Origin: Urophycis tenuis | Taxonomy: Eukaryota; Chordata; Actinopteri; Gadiformes; Phycidae | Direction: 5' to 3' | DNA length: 64,000 bases | Assembly (NCBI GenBank): GCA_036785325.1 | Contig: JAXIVH010000155.1 | Location: 328,725 to 392,724 of the forward strand | Program-made: the position numbers and the translations under genes | The notes under the pieces: model-generated | The model's database searches: none | The model's input: only the letters and a program-made list of their open reading frames with translations | What the model was told of the DNA's origin: nothing | Part shown: piece after piece, positions 20,531 through 32,405 of the stretch | How positions within the stretch are numbered: the first letter of the stretch is position 1 | Layout of the letters: every line of letters starts with the position of its first letter

Positions 20531-22021
20531 ACATTGCATTGCATGGAAATGGAATTGAATTGTGATTTGTTTGTGTGTGTATGTGTACAACTTTAGTCCC
20601 ATGTTTCAAGAGGGTGGAGGACATATTTTCTGTGCCAAAACAACCCCTTCAGTGGACCAAAATTGGACGACCAAAGATGACCATAGAAAAGACGTCACTC
20701 TGACGTGACATTGCGCAGTGTGCTCAGTGTGGGTGGGGCAACAGTGCTTCATGTGGCTTCTCTGCTACCTTCTCTCCTTACTTTGGGGCCCTTCCTGTAT
20801 CTGACCTCCGCTTCCACCATCTCGGACATCCTGCGGATCTATTCCCTCAAGGAAGCCCGCCATGCGGCCCAGTGGACGGCCGCAGGAGGAAGAGGTGGCA
20901 GCGGTCTGGGCCGACGGCCAGCCAGGCTGGGCAGGTGGTGGGGGACGGTGCTGTGAGGGGGAGGAGGAGGAGGAGGAGGCGGTGGTGGTGAGGGGCTGGA
21001 TGGAATCGGGTGGCTTGAAGGAGCTTTCACCCAAGCAGCGTCGTATGTATGCATGCATGCATACATACATACATACATACATACATACATACATTTCAGG
21101 GGGTACACAGGGGATACGGCCCCATCGATATTCACAACACGTGCATCCCCCCCATTAAAATCATAAAAGAAGTGGGCGACTTATTTTGAAAAAACGCTAT
21201 AACATCATTATAACTTACCTTTTCTTCAGCACTAGGCCTATTTTTATTTACAAAAACACGCACACAATTCCCCAAGCAAGAAACACAATGAGGACAGAAG
21301 AGGAAATCCTGCCTGTATGTGTGTTACCATAAATGAGAATTGGTGATCTACAGCAGAATAAACATTTCAAAGAAATACAAAATGACTGAGAGTCTTACTA
21401 CATTATAGGCATATTCCATTATAAATTTACTTGGTGCCTGAATGTCTTTTCAAAATTAGCAGATACTATCACCGGGCACATTTATGGATACTACTACTTT
21501 ATGGATCTAGAGAATACTTCCAGTCATGGTTATTTTTGTGCCACCCTGTGGCTAGCTAGTGTAATTGTCGTGAACAATGATATGGTAAATGTTCTTACCG
21601 TACAGTGAGTGAGAGGGTTAGTTTGGTCCACCTGTTGTCTCTGCTCAGTCAGGTAGAGCCTCAAGTGCCTGGATGCCTGTTGTACATGGATCAGGTGTAC
21701 ATCCCGGGACTCGCCGTGTTGTCTCAACACTTCCTGGTGGTTCGCCAGCATGGAGGGGAGCTTGGACTGAAACATCTCATTGGATGGCTTCACATCACTG
21801 CTCCCATGTCTCCTTGGTGGGATAGCCCTTCTGTGGTGGTGGCACAGAACACAATGTTTTGACTAATCAAATATCTATAACTTTTTATCAAAAATTACAT
21901 TCATAATTGTGATATTGAATTGCCTGTTGTATATTACATACATTCTGTATTAAGGTTGTAAATATACATACGTGAGTGTTTCTTTTGTATTCTTTAAACC
22001 ACGTGCCCATGTAAACCACAT
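20531..22021. other. No recognisable gene; GC-rich patch and ATAC microsatellite
   Basis: 20705-20956 (+) is an 83-codon frame, GC-rich in its second half, with a hydrophobic start (LLPSLLTLGPFLYL). I do not recognise it and it has no convincing splice partners. A GCAT/ATAC repeat occupies 21043-21094. 21605-21862 (+) is an 85-codon frame, also unrecognised. The remainder shows nothing. Confidence 0.5.
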
Positions 22022-22096
22022 GCTTCATTATGACGTCCAAGGAGTGACGCAGGCAAGCTCACTTCACGCCTCTAAGACTTGACGTCATAATGAAGC
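22022..22096. repeat. 16-bp perfect inverted repeat with CRE-like core
   Basis: GCTTCATTATGACGTC at 22022-22037 is the exact complement of 22081-22096. The right arm with its flank gives TGACGTCA (22080-22087), a full cAMP-response-element palindrome. Confidence 0.8.
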
Positions 22097-22762
22097 CCAG
22101 CAGCAAATCCTGAAAAGTAGCTTGCTAATAATATTATATAAAAGAAATAACACGGAGAGTTAAATACAATACTCACAGGATCCAGACAAATCTCTTTCTT
22201 GTTTTGACACAATTTCGCAAAAGTAATGTTGTAACCCGTCAACAAAGTCCACTTCACTCTTCTTCACGTTGTCTCCAAGACTGACGACAAAATGTCGCTC
22301 CCGGGTTTTATACTGCCCTCTGGTGGCGTCCTTGGTTACATGCAACCAATCAATGTTCAGTGTTTGGCGTCAATCTAAACATTGTTTACTGATTGGCTGA
22401 GAGGCTGCCGGGGAATGTTAATTAGAATATATGGCGACTATGGTAATATACTAGATATAGTTATAGATATGAGATATCTATATCTATATAGATTGCATTA
22501 CTTTATTTTTATTTCCGCCTACCCGTGACACATTGAAAAGTTTCAAATAAATTATCTCACACACATCCTAGACGACTCATTTCTGCTCATGGGCTGGCAG
22601 CACTGCATGGGAGTAGATACAATGTGGAGCAACACATGATATGAGATACTTATATACACTGATATGCACTAGTAATGGCAGTGTGTAACTAGAAAATGTG
22701 AGTCCACGCGCGGAATTACTTGTGCATCGGAATGAGTGATGATCAATGAGTTAAACTCAGTT

Positions 22763-22833
22763 AAGGGGGGATCGAACTGCCAACCTTTCGGTTTGTGGAC
22801 AACCCGCTCTACCCACTAAGCTATGCCGCCCAG
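22763..22833 (-). repeat. tRNA-derived SINE head fragment
   Basis: On the minus strand it reads GGCGGCATAGCTTAGTGGG (A-box-like) and then GGCAGTTCGATCCCC (B-box-like), with about 35 bp between. No tail is recognised. Confidence 0.7.
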
Positions 22834-23575
22834 TTGGAAAGCAATACATAGTTTACAAAAATGAAAAATACATTGCACAGCCATACGGAATAGACATTTT
22901 GTAACACAGTTTGAATGAATTGAGGTTCAGTCATTTAGCTTCCATTAATTGCACATTTCGGTATGAAGAAGAATAATATGAGGAAAATCGATATCCAGAT
23001 TGTGCATTCCTATCCACGATAATAACGACCCCCACACCAACGGCTCCCTCACATGTCCGCTACTCGGTTGAGACCTCCTCTTCCTCCCCTCTTGTTCGGT
23101 TGAGGCCTCCTCTTCCTTCCTTTGCTAACCGTCATGCATGTACCTCTATGCTATTGCTGTTGGCTTGTTCGAAGCCGCTGGGTGCAACGTATTCTGGCTG
23201 CTCAACTTATTTCACGTGCTCAAATTTGATAATTTGATGTATATACATTTTAAATATAAACCGAAACGTCGCCCTTCTCTGTTGAATCTTGTATTATTCA
23301 TAGTTAAAGAGTTATGTTCAGCTGCTTGAGATATCGCGTCCTTCTCCGGTCGGTTCCGGCGGTAAAATAGCTAATGCGGCGTGAAAACCGGAGTGTCGCC
23401 AGGCCGCTGGAGGTTCAGCATGACGCACGACTAGTGCACTGTTCGCGGGACTGCGTGTTCGACCAACATAGCGCAGCGCGTGTATGAACAATAGCACCAT
23501 TCATGTGGTGTTACCAGCTTCATTGAATGTGTGCACACACACAGAAACACATATATATATATATATATATATATA
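22834..23575. other. No recognisable gene
   Basis: Short frames only. A degenerate direct repeat containing GAGGCCTCCTCTTCC occurs at about 23070-23120. A TA microsatellite (23551-23575) abuts the Tc1 element. Confidence 0.5.
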
Positions 23576-23603
23576 CAGTGTAAAGTAAAAGTATTCATAC
23601 CCC

Positions 23604-24355
23604 TTGAACTTTGAACTTGGGTCATTGTCTTGCTGGAAGATGAATCTCCTTCCTAGCCTCAAGTCGTTTGCAGCGTCCAACAGGTTTTCTTCCAGGATTG
23701 CCCTGTATTTGGCTCCATCTATCTTCCCATCAACTTTAACCAGCTTCCCTGTCCCTGCTGAAGAAAAGCATCCCCACAGCATGATGCTGCCACCACCATA
23801 TTTCACAGTGGGGATGGTGTGTTCAGGGTGATGAGCAGTGTTAGTTTTTCGCCACACATAGCGCTTTGCATTTAGGCCAAAAAGTTCAACTTTGGTCTCA
23901 TCTGACCAAAGCACCTTTTTCCACATGTTTGGGGTGTCCCCTACATGGCTTGTGGAGAACTGCAAACGGGACTTCTTATGCCTTTCTGTCAACAATGGCT
24001 TTCTTCTTGCCACTCTACCATAAAGGCCAGATTTGTGGAATGCACGACTTACAGTTGTCCTGTGGACAGATTGTCCCATCTGAGCTGGGAATTTCTGCAG
24101 TTCCTCCAGAGTGACCATGGGCCTCTTGGCTGCTTCTCTGAAGAGTGCTTTCCTCGCTCGCTCTGTCAGTTTAGGTGGACAGCCAGATCTTGGTAGATTC
24201 ACAGTTGTGCCATACTTTTTCCACTTTTGGATGATGGATTGAATGGTGCTCCTTGGGATGTTCAAAGCACGGGATATTTTTTTATAAACTAACCCTGCTT
24301 TAAAGCTCTCCACAACTTGATCCCTGACCCGTTTGCTGAGTTCCTTGGTCTTCAT
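23604..24355 (-). pseudogene. Tc1-like transposase, C-terminally truncated
   Basis: Starts MKTKELSKRVRDQ at 24355. Two helix-turn-helix segments bind the terminal repeats (residues 1-60, with IPRSTIQSIIQKWKKYG, and about 70-120, ending TVSRAFHKSGLYG). The DDE catalytic domain follows with the first Asp in WSDETK and the second in FQQDNDP. Homology stops right after the second Asp (about residue 250 of a usual 340), where the frame runs into inner terminal-repeat sequence and then the TA microsatellite. The third acidic residue and the C terminus are gone, so the product should be catalytically dead, though its DNA-binding half is intact. Confidence 0.88.
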
Positions 24356-24392
24356 GATGCTGTTGTTCTGGTGTTCTTTAACAAAACACTGA

Positions 24393-25048
24393 GGGCCTCA
24401 TTTACTAATAGAATTGCGTCCATTTCTAGCGTAATTTGCGGGTAAAATGGAACCGTATTTACTAACGTGGCGCAACGGGGTAAATGCGCAAATAGCCTGC
24501 CTCTGAAGAGGCGATAGGCAAGTTGCGCATCCCGCCTCATATATATGCATAAATGGGAGTGTATCAGGGGAAGTGGGAGTGAATCGCAAAGAGCTGGGAG
24601 GTAACGCGTTAAGTGCGCCTTATTATGTATTGCGTGGTATTTACTAAGATTGCCTGAGAAGTGCACGACTCGAATTGGAGCGCAAATCTCCGCCTCATAA
24701 AAGCAGGTGTAAACCAGGAAGCGGGTTTTGCTTGAGCCTGTAAACAAGGACATGGCAGCTGTTGTAAGAGCAAGAAGAAGACACCGACAAGGCACCGCGC
24801 CGATCATCGGCGCGGAACTTTTGTTTTCTTTTTCTTGGATCGTCCATGGTTACGCAAACACGCAGACCCATTCTTCCTTCTTTTTGAACGGTGCGCTAAT
24901 TACACTAGGGCGGAGTACGGCGCTGATTGCCTGATGAAGTACGGGTTTGATAAATACAACGTAAAGTGCGGTGACGAATGCTGCGCAAATAACGGCTCGG
25001 CGCTGGCGCAGATTACGCTGCGGTCGCAAATGTTAGTAAATGAGGCCC
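24393..25048. mobile_element. Harbinger-like MITE nested in the Tc1 element
   Basis: The terminal inverted repeats are GGGCCTCATTTACTAA at 24393 and the complement TTAGTAAATGAGGCCC ending 25048, flanked by a 3-bp duplication TGA (24390-24392 and 25049-25051). Removing it restores contiguous Tc1 sequence (AACACTGA then GACCTTCACAG). A 3-bp duplication fits the PIF/Harbinger superfamily. No full transposase is present, so it is non-autonomous. It includes a short Arg-rich frame (MAAVVRARRRHRQ) starting near 24752. Confidence 0.8.
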
Positions 25049-25154
25049 TGAGACCTTCACAGAACATGTATGTATTTATACTGAGAGTTAATTAGACACT
25101 GGTGGATTCATAGATTGTGTATGGGAGGACTGAAGTCAATTGATTGCACTAGAT

Positions 25155-25604
25155 TATAAGATTAGGCTCAAGGACAGCTTCTTTCACCAGGCTGTCCAGA
25201 GGCTCAACTCCCTCCCTGTTATGCCCCTGCCCCCCCCCCCCCCCCCTCCTCTGCCCCCCTGCCACAGACTCTTAACCCTGCACTCACCTCGGACCCACCT
25301 TGCCCTCCCGCCACCACTCACAAACTCTCATCCTGACTGACACTTTAAAATTGTCTTTTGACTGTTTTAAATATATTTTGCACTATTTTTTGCACTATTC
25401 AATTTTCCATTTTCCAATGCACTACCTCACTTTTTCGTACTTTTCTGTGTTTGTGTGTTTTTGTCTGTACGGTGTCCGTTTGTCTGTCCATTGTTTATTT
25501 TGCACCGCAGGTCTGAGACAGGACTGCAATTTCATCTGTGCTATATGCCTGCCATGTAGCACATTTGACAATAAAGATACTTGAATCTTGAATCTTGAAT
25601 TATA
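25155..25604 (+). repeat. 5'-truncated L2-type LINE 3' end nested in the Tc1 element
   Basis: It starts with the end of an ORF2 (LKDSFFHQAVQRLNSLP), has a C-rich tract at about 25231-25246, and ends ACAATAAAGATAC followed by three TTGAATC units, a typical L2-group tail. The flanks on both sides are Tc1 sequence. Confidence 0.8.
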
Positions 25605-25823
25605 TTTAGGGGTATCAGTACAAATGCACATCACACTTTTCATATTTATATTCGCTTAAAATGTAGAAAAATGTACATCATTTCCATTCCACTTCACAAT
25701 TATGTGCCACTTTGTGTTGGTCTACCAGATAAAATCTCAACAAAATACACTCAAGTTTGTGATTGTAAAGTGGCAAAATGTGAAAAAGTTCAAGGGGTAC
25801 GAATACTTTTTCAAGGCACTGTA

Positions 25824-26030
25824 TATACTGTATAAAGGGTGGTCACATCATATATTGATTTGATTTAGATTTCTCCTATGCTCACTTACTTTGCATTTTG
25901 TTAATTGGTGAAAATAAACTAGTAACATTTATATTTGTGAAAGCAATCTTAGTTTACAGCATTTTTTCACACCTGCCTAAAACTTTTGCAAAGTACATAT
26001 ACACAGACACGCACAAATACATATATACAG

Positions 26031-26070
<40 letters not shown>

Positions 26071-26340
26071 TACCTATATCTGCACATTGAGGTCAACTAG
26101 ACAAGACATGGGAGGACAGAGACTTCAATGTTGGAGTGTCATTTATTAATTTCAAGTTCTGTATAAGTGGTATTGAGCTTTTGATCTTAAGTAGTTTAAG
26201 AATCTTTTCCTTGCCCATTTAACTATGTGATAAGTGTATACACATGGTCAAAACATTGGCGAAGGTTACACAACTAGTACATATCATATATTAGTTGGAC
26301 ATATGTATTTTTTTAATAATTGGTTTTGTCCTTTCTCTTT
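25824..26340. other. Intergenic sequence downstream of receptor gene 1
   Basis: AT-rich, with a TA/CA microsatellite at about 26030-26071. Contains the 3' flank of receptor gene 1. Nothing else is recognised. Confidence 0.6.
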
Positions 26341-29300
26341 CTATCTGGCCATCAGGTGTTTCTTGGTGTTTCTCTCAGGCCTCAGGAGGATGATGAAGCA
26401 CTTTGGAGCGAAGATGCACAGCAGCAGGCCATAACTAGAAGCCAGGATGGCAAAGATCTCCACAGCCACAGAATACTTCCCTGGAGAGCTGATGTAGGCT
26501 GGGACAAAGGCCACCCAGACAGCACAGAAGATCAGCATGCTGAAGGTGATGAACTTTGCCTCATTGAAGTTATCAGGTAGCTTCCTAGCCAGGAAAGCAA
26601 GTAGGAGACAGAGGCAGGCTAGGAAGCCAATGTAGCCTAAAACAACTGCAAAGCCCACCACTGAACTCGCGGCACACTCTAGGTTAACCTTTGACCCCTG
26701 GAAACCAAGGTCACGATAAGGCACAGGAGGGCTTAGGGACAGCCAGATCACACAGATGACAACCTAATAAAAACACAAACATCAAACTAAAATACTTAAC
26801 AATGTATGTAATATATTGTGTGTACTAATATTATTGTATATTTAATTATGCTCACTTGTACACAGGTGTAGAAGCAGACACTGCCTCTCTGCTGGCCCGG
26901 ACCAAACCACTTCATCAAGCTTCCAGCTCCTGGCCGAGCTGAGCGGAAAGCAGCCAGGACCACTATGGTCTTCACCTGAAGGCATGACACGCAGAGGACA
27001 AAGCTGATCCCGAAAGCCGCCTGCTGTAAGCGGCAGGACCACACGGAGGGACGACCAATGAACACCAGCGAACACAGGAAGCAGAGCTTGAGTGACAGGA
27101 GAAGCAGGAAGCTGAGCTCTGAGTTATTTGCACGCACCTGGAGGTGGAATACGAGAAAGAACATGGTTAACATGAATTACCGATGTATGACAAAGGTACT
27201 CTTTGTAAGTTACTTTGGATAAAAGTGTCTGCTAAATGTAAATGTGATTACAATTATTTTTACAAGGTTAAACATGGTGGTGGAATATGACATGTGATTT
27301 AAAATACTTAATGACATTTAATCTAGCTCAATAATCAAACATTCTAAACAACTATGGTATTGTATTCTTCAATGATTCAGGATGCATCAGAACATTTTCA
27401 CTTATGGGCTATGTTCCACTCTATTGGATAAATCATATGACAATGAAAACTGCTATGCACCGTGGGTTATAGTCTGGAAATATGTGTCTGGAATATGTCC
27501 GGAAATATGCACACATAAGCGTATGAAGTAAGCTTATTTCATAGTCCATTATGAATATTAAGTAGTGCACTACATGGAGGATTTTGACACATTTGAACAC
27601 TTCAAAATAGTGACACCTTAAATAGTCCACTACATGAGGCACAACTAGAGCAATTCCAATGGGGCCCTGATGTGTGACCTATGCAAACCATACACCTTTA
27701 CACATCTGCCAGCAAGTGGACAGGTACTCTATGTAGATACAAATAAAGATGAATGCATATGCGAAAGTGCTGACACAAAATATCTATAATTTTATCTGGT
27801 GATGATTTGTGGGACATACAGGTGTAATGATTGTAAAATGAAATACTTGTGTTACACAAGGCTCTCACCACAGGAGTGTTTCGATAATGAAGGAAGACCA
27901 TGAACACAGCTGTCGTCACCACAGCACCAGACACAGCTGCTGTTGTCAGGACGATTCCCATTGTCTCATTAAAAGCCAGGAAGTCCACTTTGCGAGGAAT
28001 ACAGGCAGTGTGCCCCGGATTGGACCAGAACTCAATAGGACATCGCCTGCACTGATGGGAACCTGAGGGGACCATACAGGAAAGACAATGCGAAACGGAA
28101 TGAGACACACAAAGACTCACCATATTATGTTGACAGTAAAGGTTTTCAGTAACAGTGGATTTCTTGAAATATCTGAAATAATAAATCGGTTTAACTCCCA
28201 TTACCAGTCTCATTGCTGACCTCTCCATCAGTACAGGGGATACAGTCAAAGCAGCAGACTGGCTCTCCTTTCCTATTGGCTCTACGGGTTCCAGGGGGGC
28301 AGGTCTCACTGCACACAGAAATAGGCACCTAAACAATGGAATAGGTAAATTAATTGTAATCAGTGGAAAGTTAAAGTGATATATTTGACCTATTTATACT
28401 ACCTGGGTGGAACCTGTACTCCACTGAATTGCTGATTCGTTAAGATGGAGATCAGATCCGACAAGGCGACCAATTGTAAAAATGTTCAGTGACCCTTCAG
28501 CGGTGGTCTTCCAGTTGACCAGGTCATAAACAGCTGGGATGTCGGCTCCTTGGAAGAAGAACTCCTCGCCGTTTGGCGCAGTGAAGTTCACCTTGCTCAG
28601 GTGCTCTAATAGCTGAAAGGTACATATTTTAAATCAAGAGGTATCTTAAATACTGCAAGTGATGTATTTCAACATCATTAACACATTAAATGATCACAAA
28701 GTAAAATATTAAACATTTCTTTTTGATGCCATCTACTTTTCCTATACCTCTTTTGGTGTAATGTTGTATGGAGACCTACAGGTGGAGCTGTTGTCTTTTG
28801 AACTGTCTTTATCTGGGCAGGACAGAAGGCTGTGCAGCCCATAGGCTGCAGCATACACAGCCAGGTAGGCATTATATGCAGCCCTTAGGTGGGAAGTGTC
28901 AGTAAAACGATTCTGTACACCTTCTAGGGTCTCTCTGCCACTGCACAGCGGTATGGAAGCTGCCAGTGGAGACCTTTTAGTATGATAAGCAGTTGAGATG
29001 TTTGTTGTAGTTAAAATGTTGGACCTGGACAGAGGTGTAATATTTGATTGTGTCTTCGAAAGGCTACATCCAAACTCGTTTTCCCAGAATTCTCTCAAAA
29101 AGAAATCATTGGGACGATCAGAAGGATGCAACCTTCTCAGAAATTGTTCAAATCCGGGTATATTTGAACTGCGAACAGCAACACCTAGCACACCACTTGC
29201 CACTTTAGTGAGGGCAACATTATGTAAAAGATCACTGCTGGTGCTCCAAGCCTCGCTGGCCAGGAACTGTCTGTCAGTCACCTACAAGGATAACAGAAAT

Positions 29301-31000
29301 GTGGTTGAACATCCAAAAAAGTATAAATAATGTATGTAAAAATTACAATAGGGTTTCCCAAAAAATATTGTGCATTTAATTAAAATGTTTTACATCTATC
29401 TTTGCCAGTTGTAGAAACAACTCCCTCACATCTGTGTACCAGGTAAAGATCAGTATCACTCTTGCAGTGGAATGTTGAATAGTGGCGGCAACACGTCTTG
29501 CATCTTCCTCAATAGTCTCCCTGCTAAGGATTTCAGAAAATGCCACACACACCCCTGAATCCTGAATTTCCTCCTCAAATACCTAGAAGCAGGGACGAAA
29601 TAAGATTTCAAATTAGTCATTTGAAGGTAAATCAGTTCAAAAGAATAGGACAGAGGAAGAAAAGATGGTGATAAGGACGAAAAGAAGAGCAATTAAAAAA
29701 TGGCATTCGATGTTTATTTGATACAACATTTTGCCAAGTTACCTGGATGGCCAGACGGCCGTAGTCATTGTCAGAAAGCACAGCTCCAATCCAAGTCCAA
29801 TTGAAGCGTATAGCAAGTCGGGCCATGGTCTTCGCCTGGTAGACGTCACTGGGAATGGTCCTGAAGAAGTTAGGATACTGACGTCTGTCACTAAGACAGG
29901 GACAGCTAGCAAGGTAGCTAATCTAAAAAGGGACACATGAATAAACATAATTTAATGTTCCATTTGTAATGTAGTTGGGTTTTTTTAATAACTTTTTAAT
30001 GACAGAAATTTGTTTTCGCCAAGCCTCACACATTTGCTGCTAGTATATGTAATGAGGATGTTATCAATCGTGGAATTCACCATAGGTATGAACAGAGGAG
30101 CAAGGGTCCTAGACAGTATCATGGCTGATCGGGATGCATCACCATCAATGATCACAGGGACAGACTGGCCCTCTGAAGGAAGCATTATAGACAAAGTGTG
30201 GAAAAGCAAGAACGATAACAAATTCACCAATGTGGCAATCAATGCATTGAGCAACAGGCACAGACATTTCACATCCTATACCTCTCCTTTCCTGAGGTTG
30301 GTTCATCCACACATGAGATGATGGCAGACCAGCCATTAAGCTACAGGCTGAGCTGTCTCCCCCAACCAGCGAGAAAGCACCTAGGAGGGCCCAGGGGTGT
30401 CGACCACAGCTGTCAAGAATACGGTAGCTGAGTCTCACTCCTGGCAGAAGGGAGGGGTTGCTATTGATTTCTTCCACCGCAAACTCCATGGCATACATAG
30501 ACATCAATGGCTCTATTTGCAAACTGATGTTGCGAGGGAAAAGAAGAATTGATTGTGAATATCACTCATGCAGGCTGCTTGAAAGGAATGTTTCTTATTC
30601 ACACTGCAACAGGTGTCATTGTTTGTTGTCTGAAAACATGCACATAGAAAAGTCTACATGGTAAATTGTATATTTCTAATCAATTGAACATACTGATTGC
30701 CCACTAATACAGACAAATAAACAGCTTTTACCCAGCGCATGGATTGTAGTGCGGAGGTTCAACAAAATCGATGTCTAAATCAGGTGGTTGGTAGTGGAGC
30801 GTGAAGAGCCCACCGAGGACAACGTCGCCACCCTGGCCCAGGTTGCTCTCTTCCATTGGTGAGCCCCAGCGAGAGCACGTGGAGGTCTGCACCCCCTCCA
30901 GACCCACCCTGAGCCCCACATCCCTGCTCACCATCACAACAAGCAGCAGGGAGGGAGCCCTGGAGGACCACACAGTCAGCAGCAGAGACACCCAAGACAT
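26341..31000 (-). CDS. V2R-like olfactory receptor (OlfC) gene 1
   Basis: This is a class C GPCR of olfactory sensory neurons, likely sensing amino acids. My reconstruction gives eleven exons (5' to 3'): 31000-30732, 30523-30282, 30172-30081, 29922-29743, 29582-29394, 29281-28748, 28612-28403, 28328-28205, 28062-27869, 27137-26856 and 26763-26341. They sum to 2739 bases with no stop (912 residues), and all introns are GT/AG. Exon 1 holds a signal peptide ([11 protein letters not shown]) and the GGLFTLHY start of the flytrap domain. Exons 2-7 complete the flytrap domain. Exons 8-9 supply the nine cysteines. Exons 9-11 encode the seven helices, including [17 protein letters not shown] and the C-terminal [10 protein letters not shown] use the MSW start because it is conserved in all copies; an in-frame ATG also exists at 31024. 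This copy differs most from the others upstream and in the ligand pocket. Confidence 0.9.
27201..27243 (+). repeat. SINE tail fragment in intron 9 of receptor gene 1
   Basis: It contains TTTGGATAAAAGTGTCTGC followed by TAAATG, the conserved 3' domain of many teleost tRNA-derived SINEs. It sits in an intron that is 731 bp here but 86-151 bp in genes 2-4. Confidence 0.7.
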
Positions 31001-31024
31001 GATGGATTGGTAGGAAATGAACAT

Positions 31025-32405
31025 TGAGATTGATGTTTAAGAAATTGCTGAATGAAGAGAAAACCTTTTGAATTAGACCTGAACCAAACAAAAAAAAGAA
31101 ATCCACAAAAAATGTGAATGGTCTTAATTGCTTAAAACTGCCAGTCCATTGGAAACATTGCATGCATTTGTATAAGCATTCCTGCCTCTAAAGAAAACTT
31201 TAAATCGAGGTGTACATGTCTTTTTGCCATTTCCTAAATAGACAAACCAGAAGTATCTAAACGGTTACCTCTAAACCCTATGAATAATTAACTATAAAGC
31301 TGCCTTTTTATTAACGTGATAAAGCCTGGAGCTGTACTCCTGGAAAACAAGACTGCAAACAGGACATCTCTCCAGAGTGAAGGAGAACAAGTTGCGTGAT
31401 ACTCAGCAATTATTTATAATTATTAGTCAACTCCCAGTCCGAAGGTTATTTGTTCAATTCCCTGCATCCACAGCTTACCTGTAGGTATCCTTGAGCAAGA
31501 CGTTTAACGGCGTATATGGCATGTACGTATATGAAGTGTCTGCTAAATAGAGAATAGTAAACTATTGCAATAATAAACAATACTATAATGGAACAAAAGT
31601 CATCTTTTTAATCTTTCTTTCATCAGACACTTGGTTGCAATCTTCAAACACAAGTATGTCATCCATTGGGCATGGAAATTACAGGAAATACACTAACAGT
31701 TTTTGCAAAATGTTTCAAAACTAGTTTCAGGGAAAAGGGGAATGGTTGAACATTGGTTTGGACATTTCCAACATCTAGTGTGGCATCCCTGGAATAAAGG
31801 CTGAAGGACATTGCCTGGGGGTCGGTGGGTTTGAAAGCCATAAAACATGAAAACAGCACTTTAGAAGGTTTATTCTCTAGGTGATTAAAAAAAAAAACTT
31901 AGGCTAAATTTGATTTAAAAAAATGCTTTATCTGATTAATCATACTTTTATTATTTGTATTTATTGGATAATTTTATTTTATTTTATTTCTAGCATAATC
32001 CTTATTTACAGCATTTCACAATGCACTTTGTCAATTATGATATTTTTAAAAGATTATAAAGACAGAGGTACATTTTTCAGAAACTTTAATTAAATTGCAT
32101 TTAATTACACATCAACATTTTTTGTTTTAAGCAAGCAATGTTACGGATGAGCACACCATTTTGGTGATAATCTTTCTTCAACAATCATTTATCAAACTAA
32201 TGCCAGCAAGAAGGTGAATATTTGTTGCTTTTCAGATGGATTCAAGCAATAAAGCTCCATTCATTTTACAAATTCATGAACATTACATGAATTAAAGAAG
32301 ATATTTGTTAATCATTTTACTCTTTGCTGTCTACTTTTTATGTCTCTTGAGATACATAAAGTCAGTGTTAATTTGCTGCCTATCTGTGTGCATATTCACA
32401 TTTTC
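31025..32405. other. Intergenic spacer between receptor genes 1 and 2
   Basis: Upstream flank of gene 1 and downstream flank of gene 2. AT-rich, containing one SINE (about 31436-31556). The TATA-like promoter block seen upstream of genes 2-4 is not evident here. Confidence 0.6.
31436..31556 (+). repeat. tRNA-derived SINE fragment
   Basis: A B-box-like GGTTATTTGTTCAATTCCC is followed by CCTTGAGCAAGACGTTTAAC and a terminal GTGTCTGCTAAATAG, the teleost SINE pattern. The head is missing. Confidence 0.7.

Larger units (their letters stand above)
23576..25821 (-). mobile_element. Tc1/mariner element with nested insertions
   Basis: The left end begins CAGTG...AAAGTATTCATACCCC at 23576. The right end is its complement (GGGGTACGAATACTTTTTCAAGGCACTG), ending 25821. 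TA lies on both outer sides, as Tc1 insertion requires. The element carries a transposase frame on the minus strand. It is disrupted by a deletion near the left end, a Harbinger-like MITE (24393-25048) and a LINE fragment (about 25155-25604). Confidence 0.88.

Noticed and set aside
20839..21135. Proline-rich minus-strand frame at 20839-21135
   Set aside because: It is a translation of GGA/GAG-rich and ATAC-repeat sequence, with no domain.
26320..26580. Plus-strand open frames opposite each final receptor exon, repeated at 32340, 37724 and 43098
   Set aside because: They are antisense shadows of the conserved seven-helix exon. Their repetition reflects conservation of the minus-strand coding sequence.
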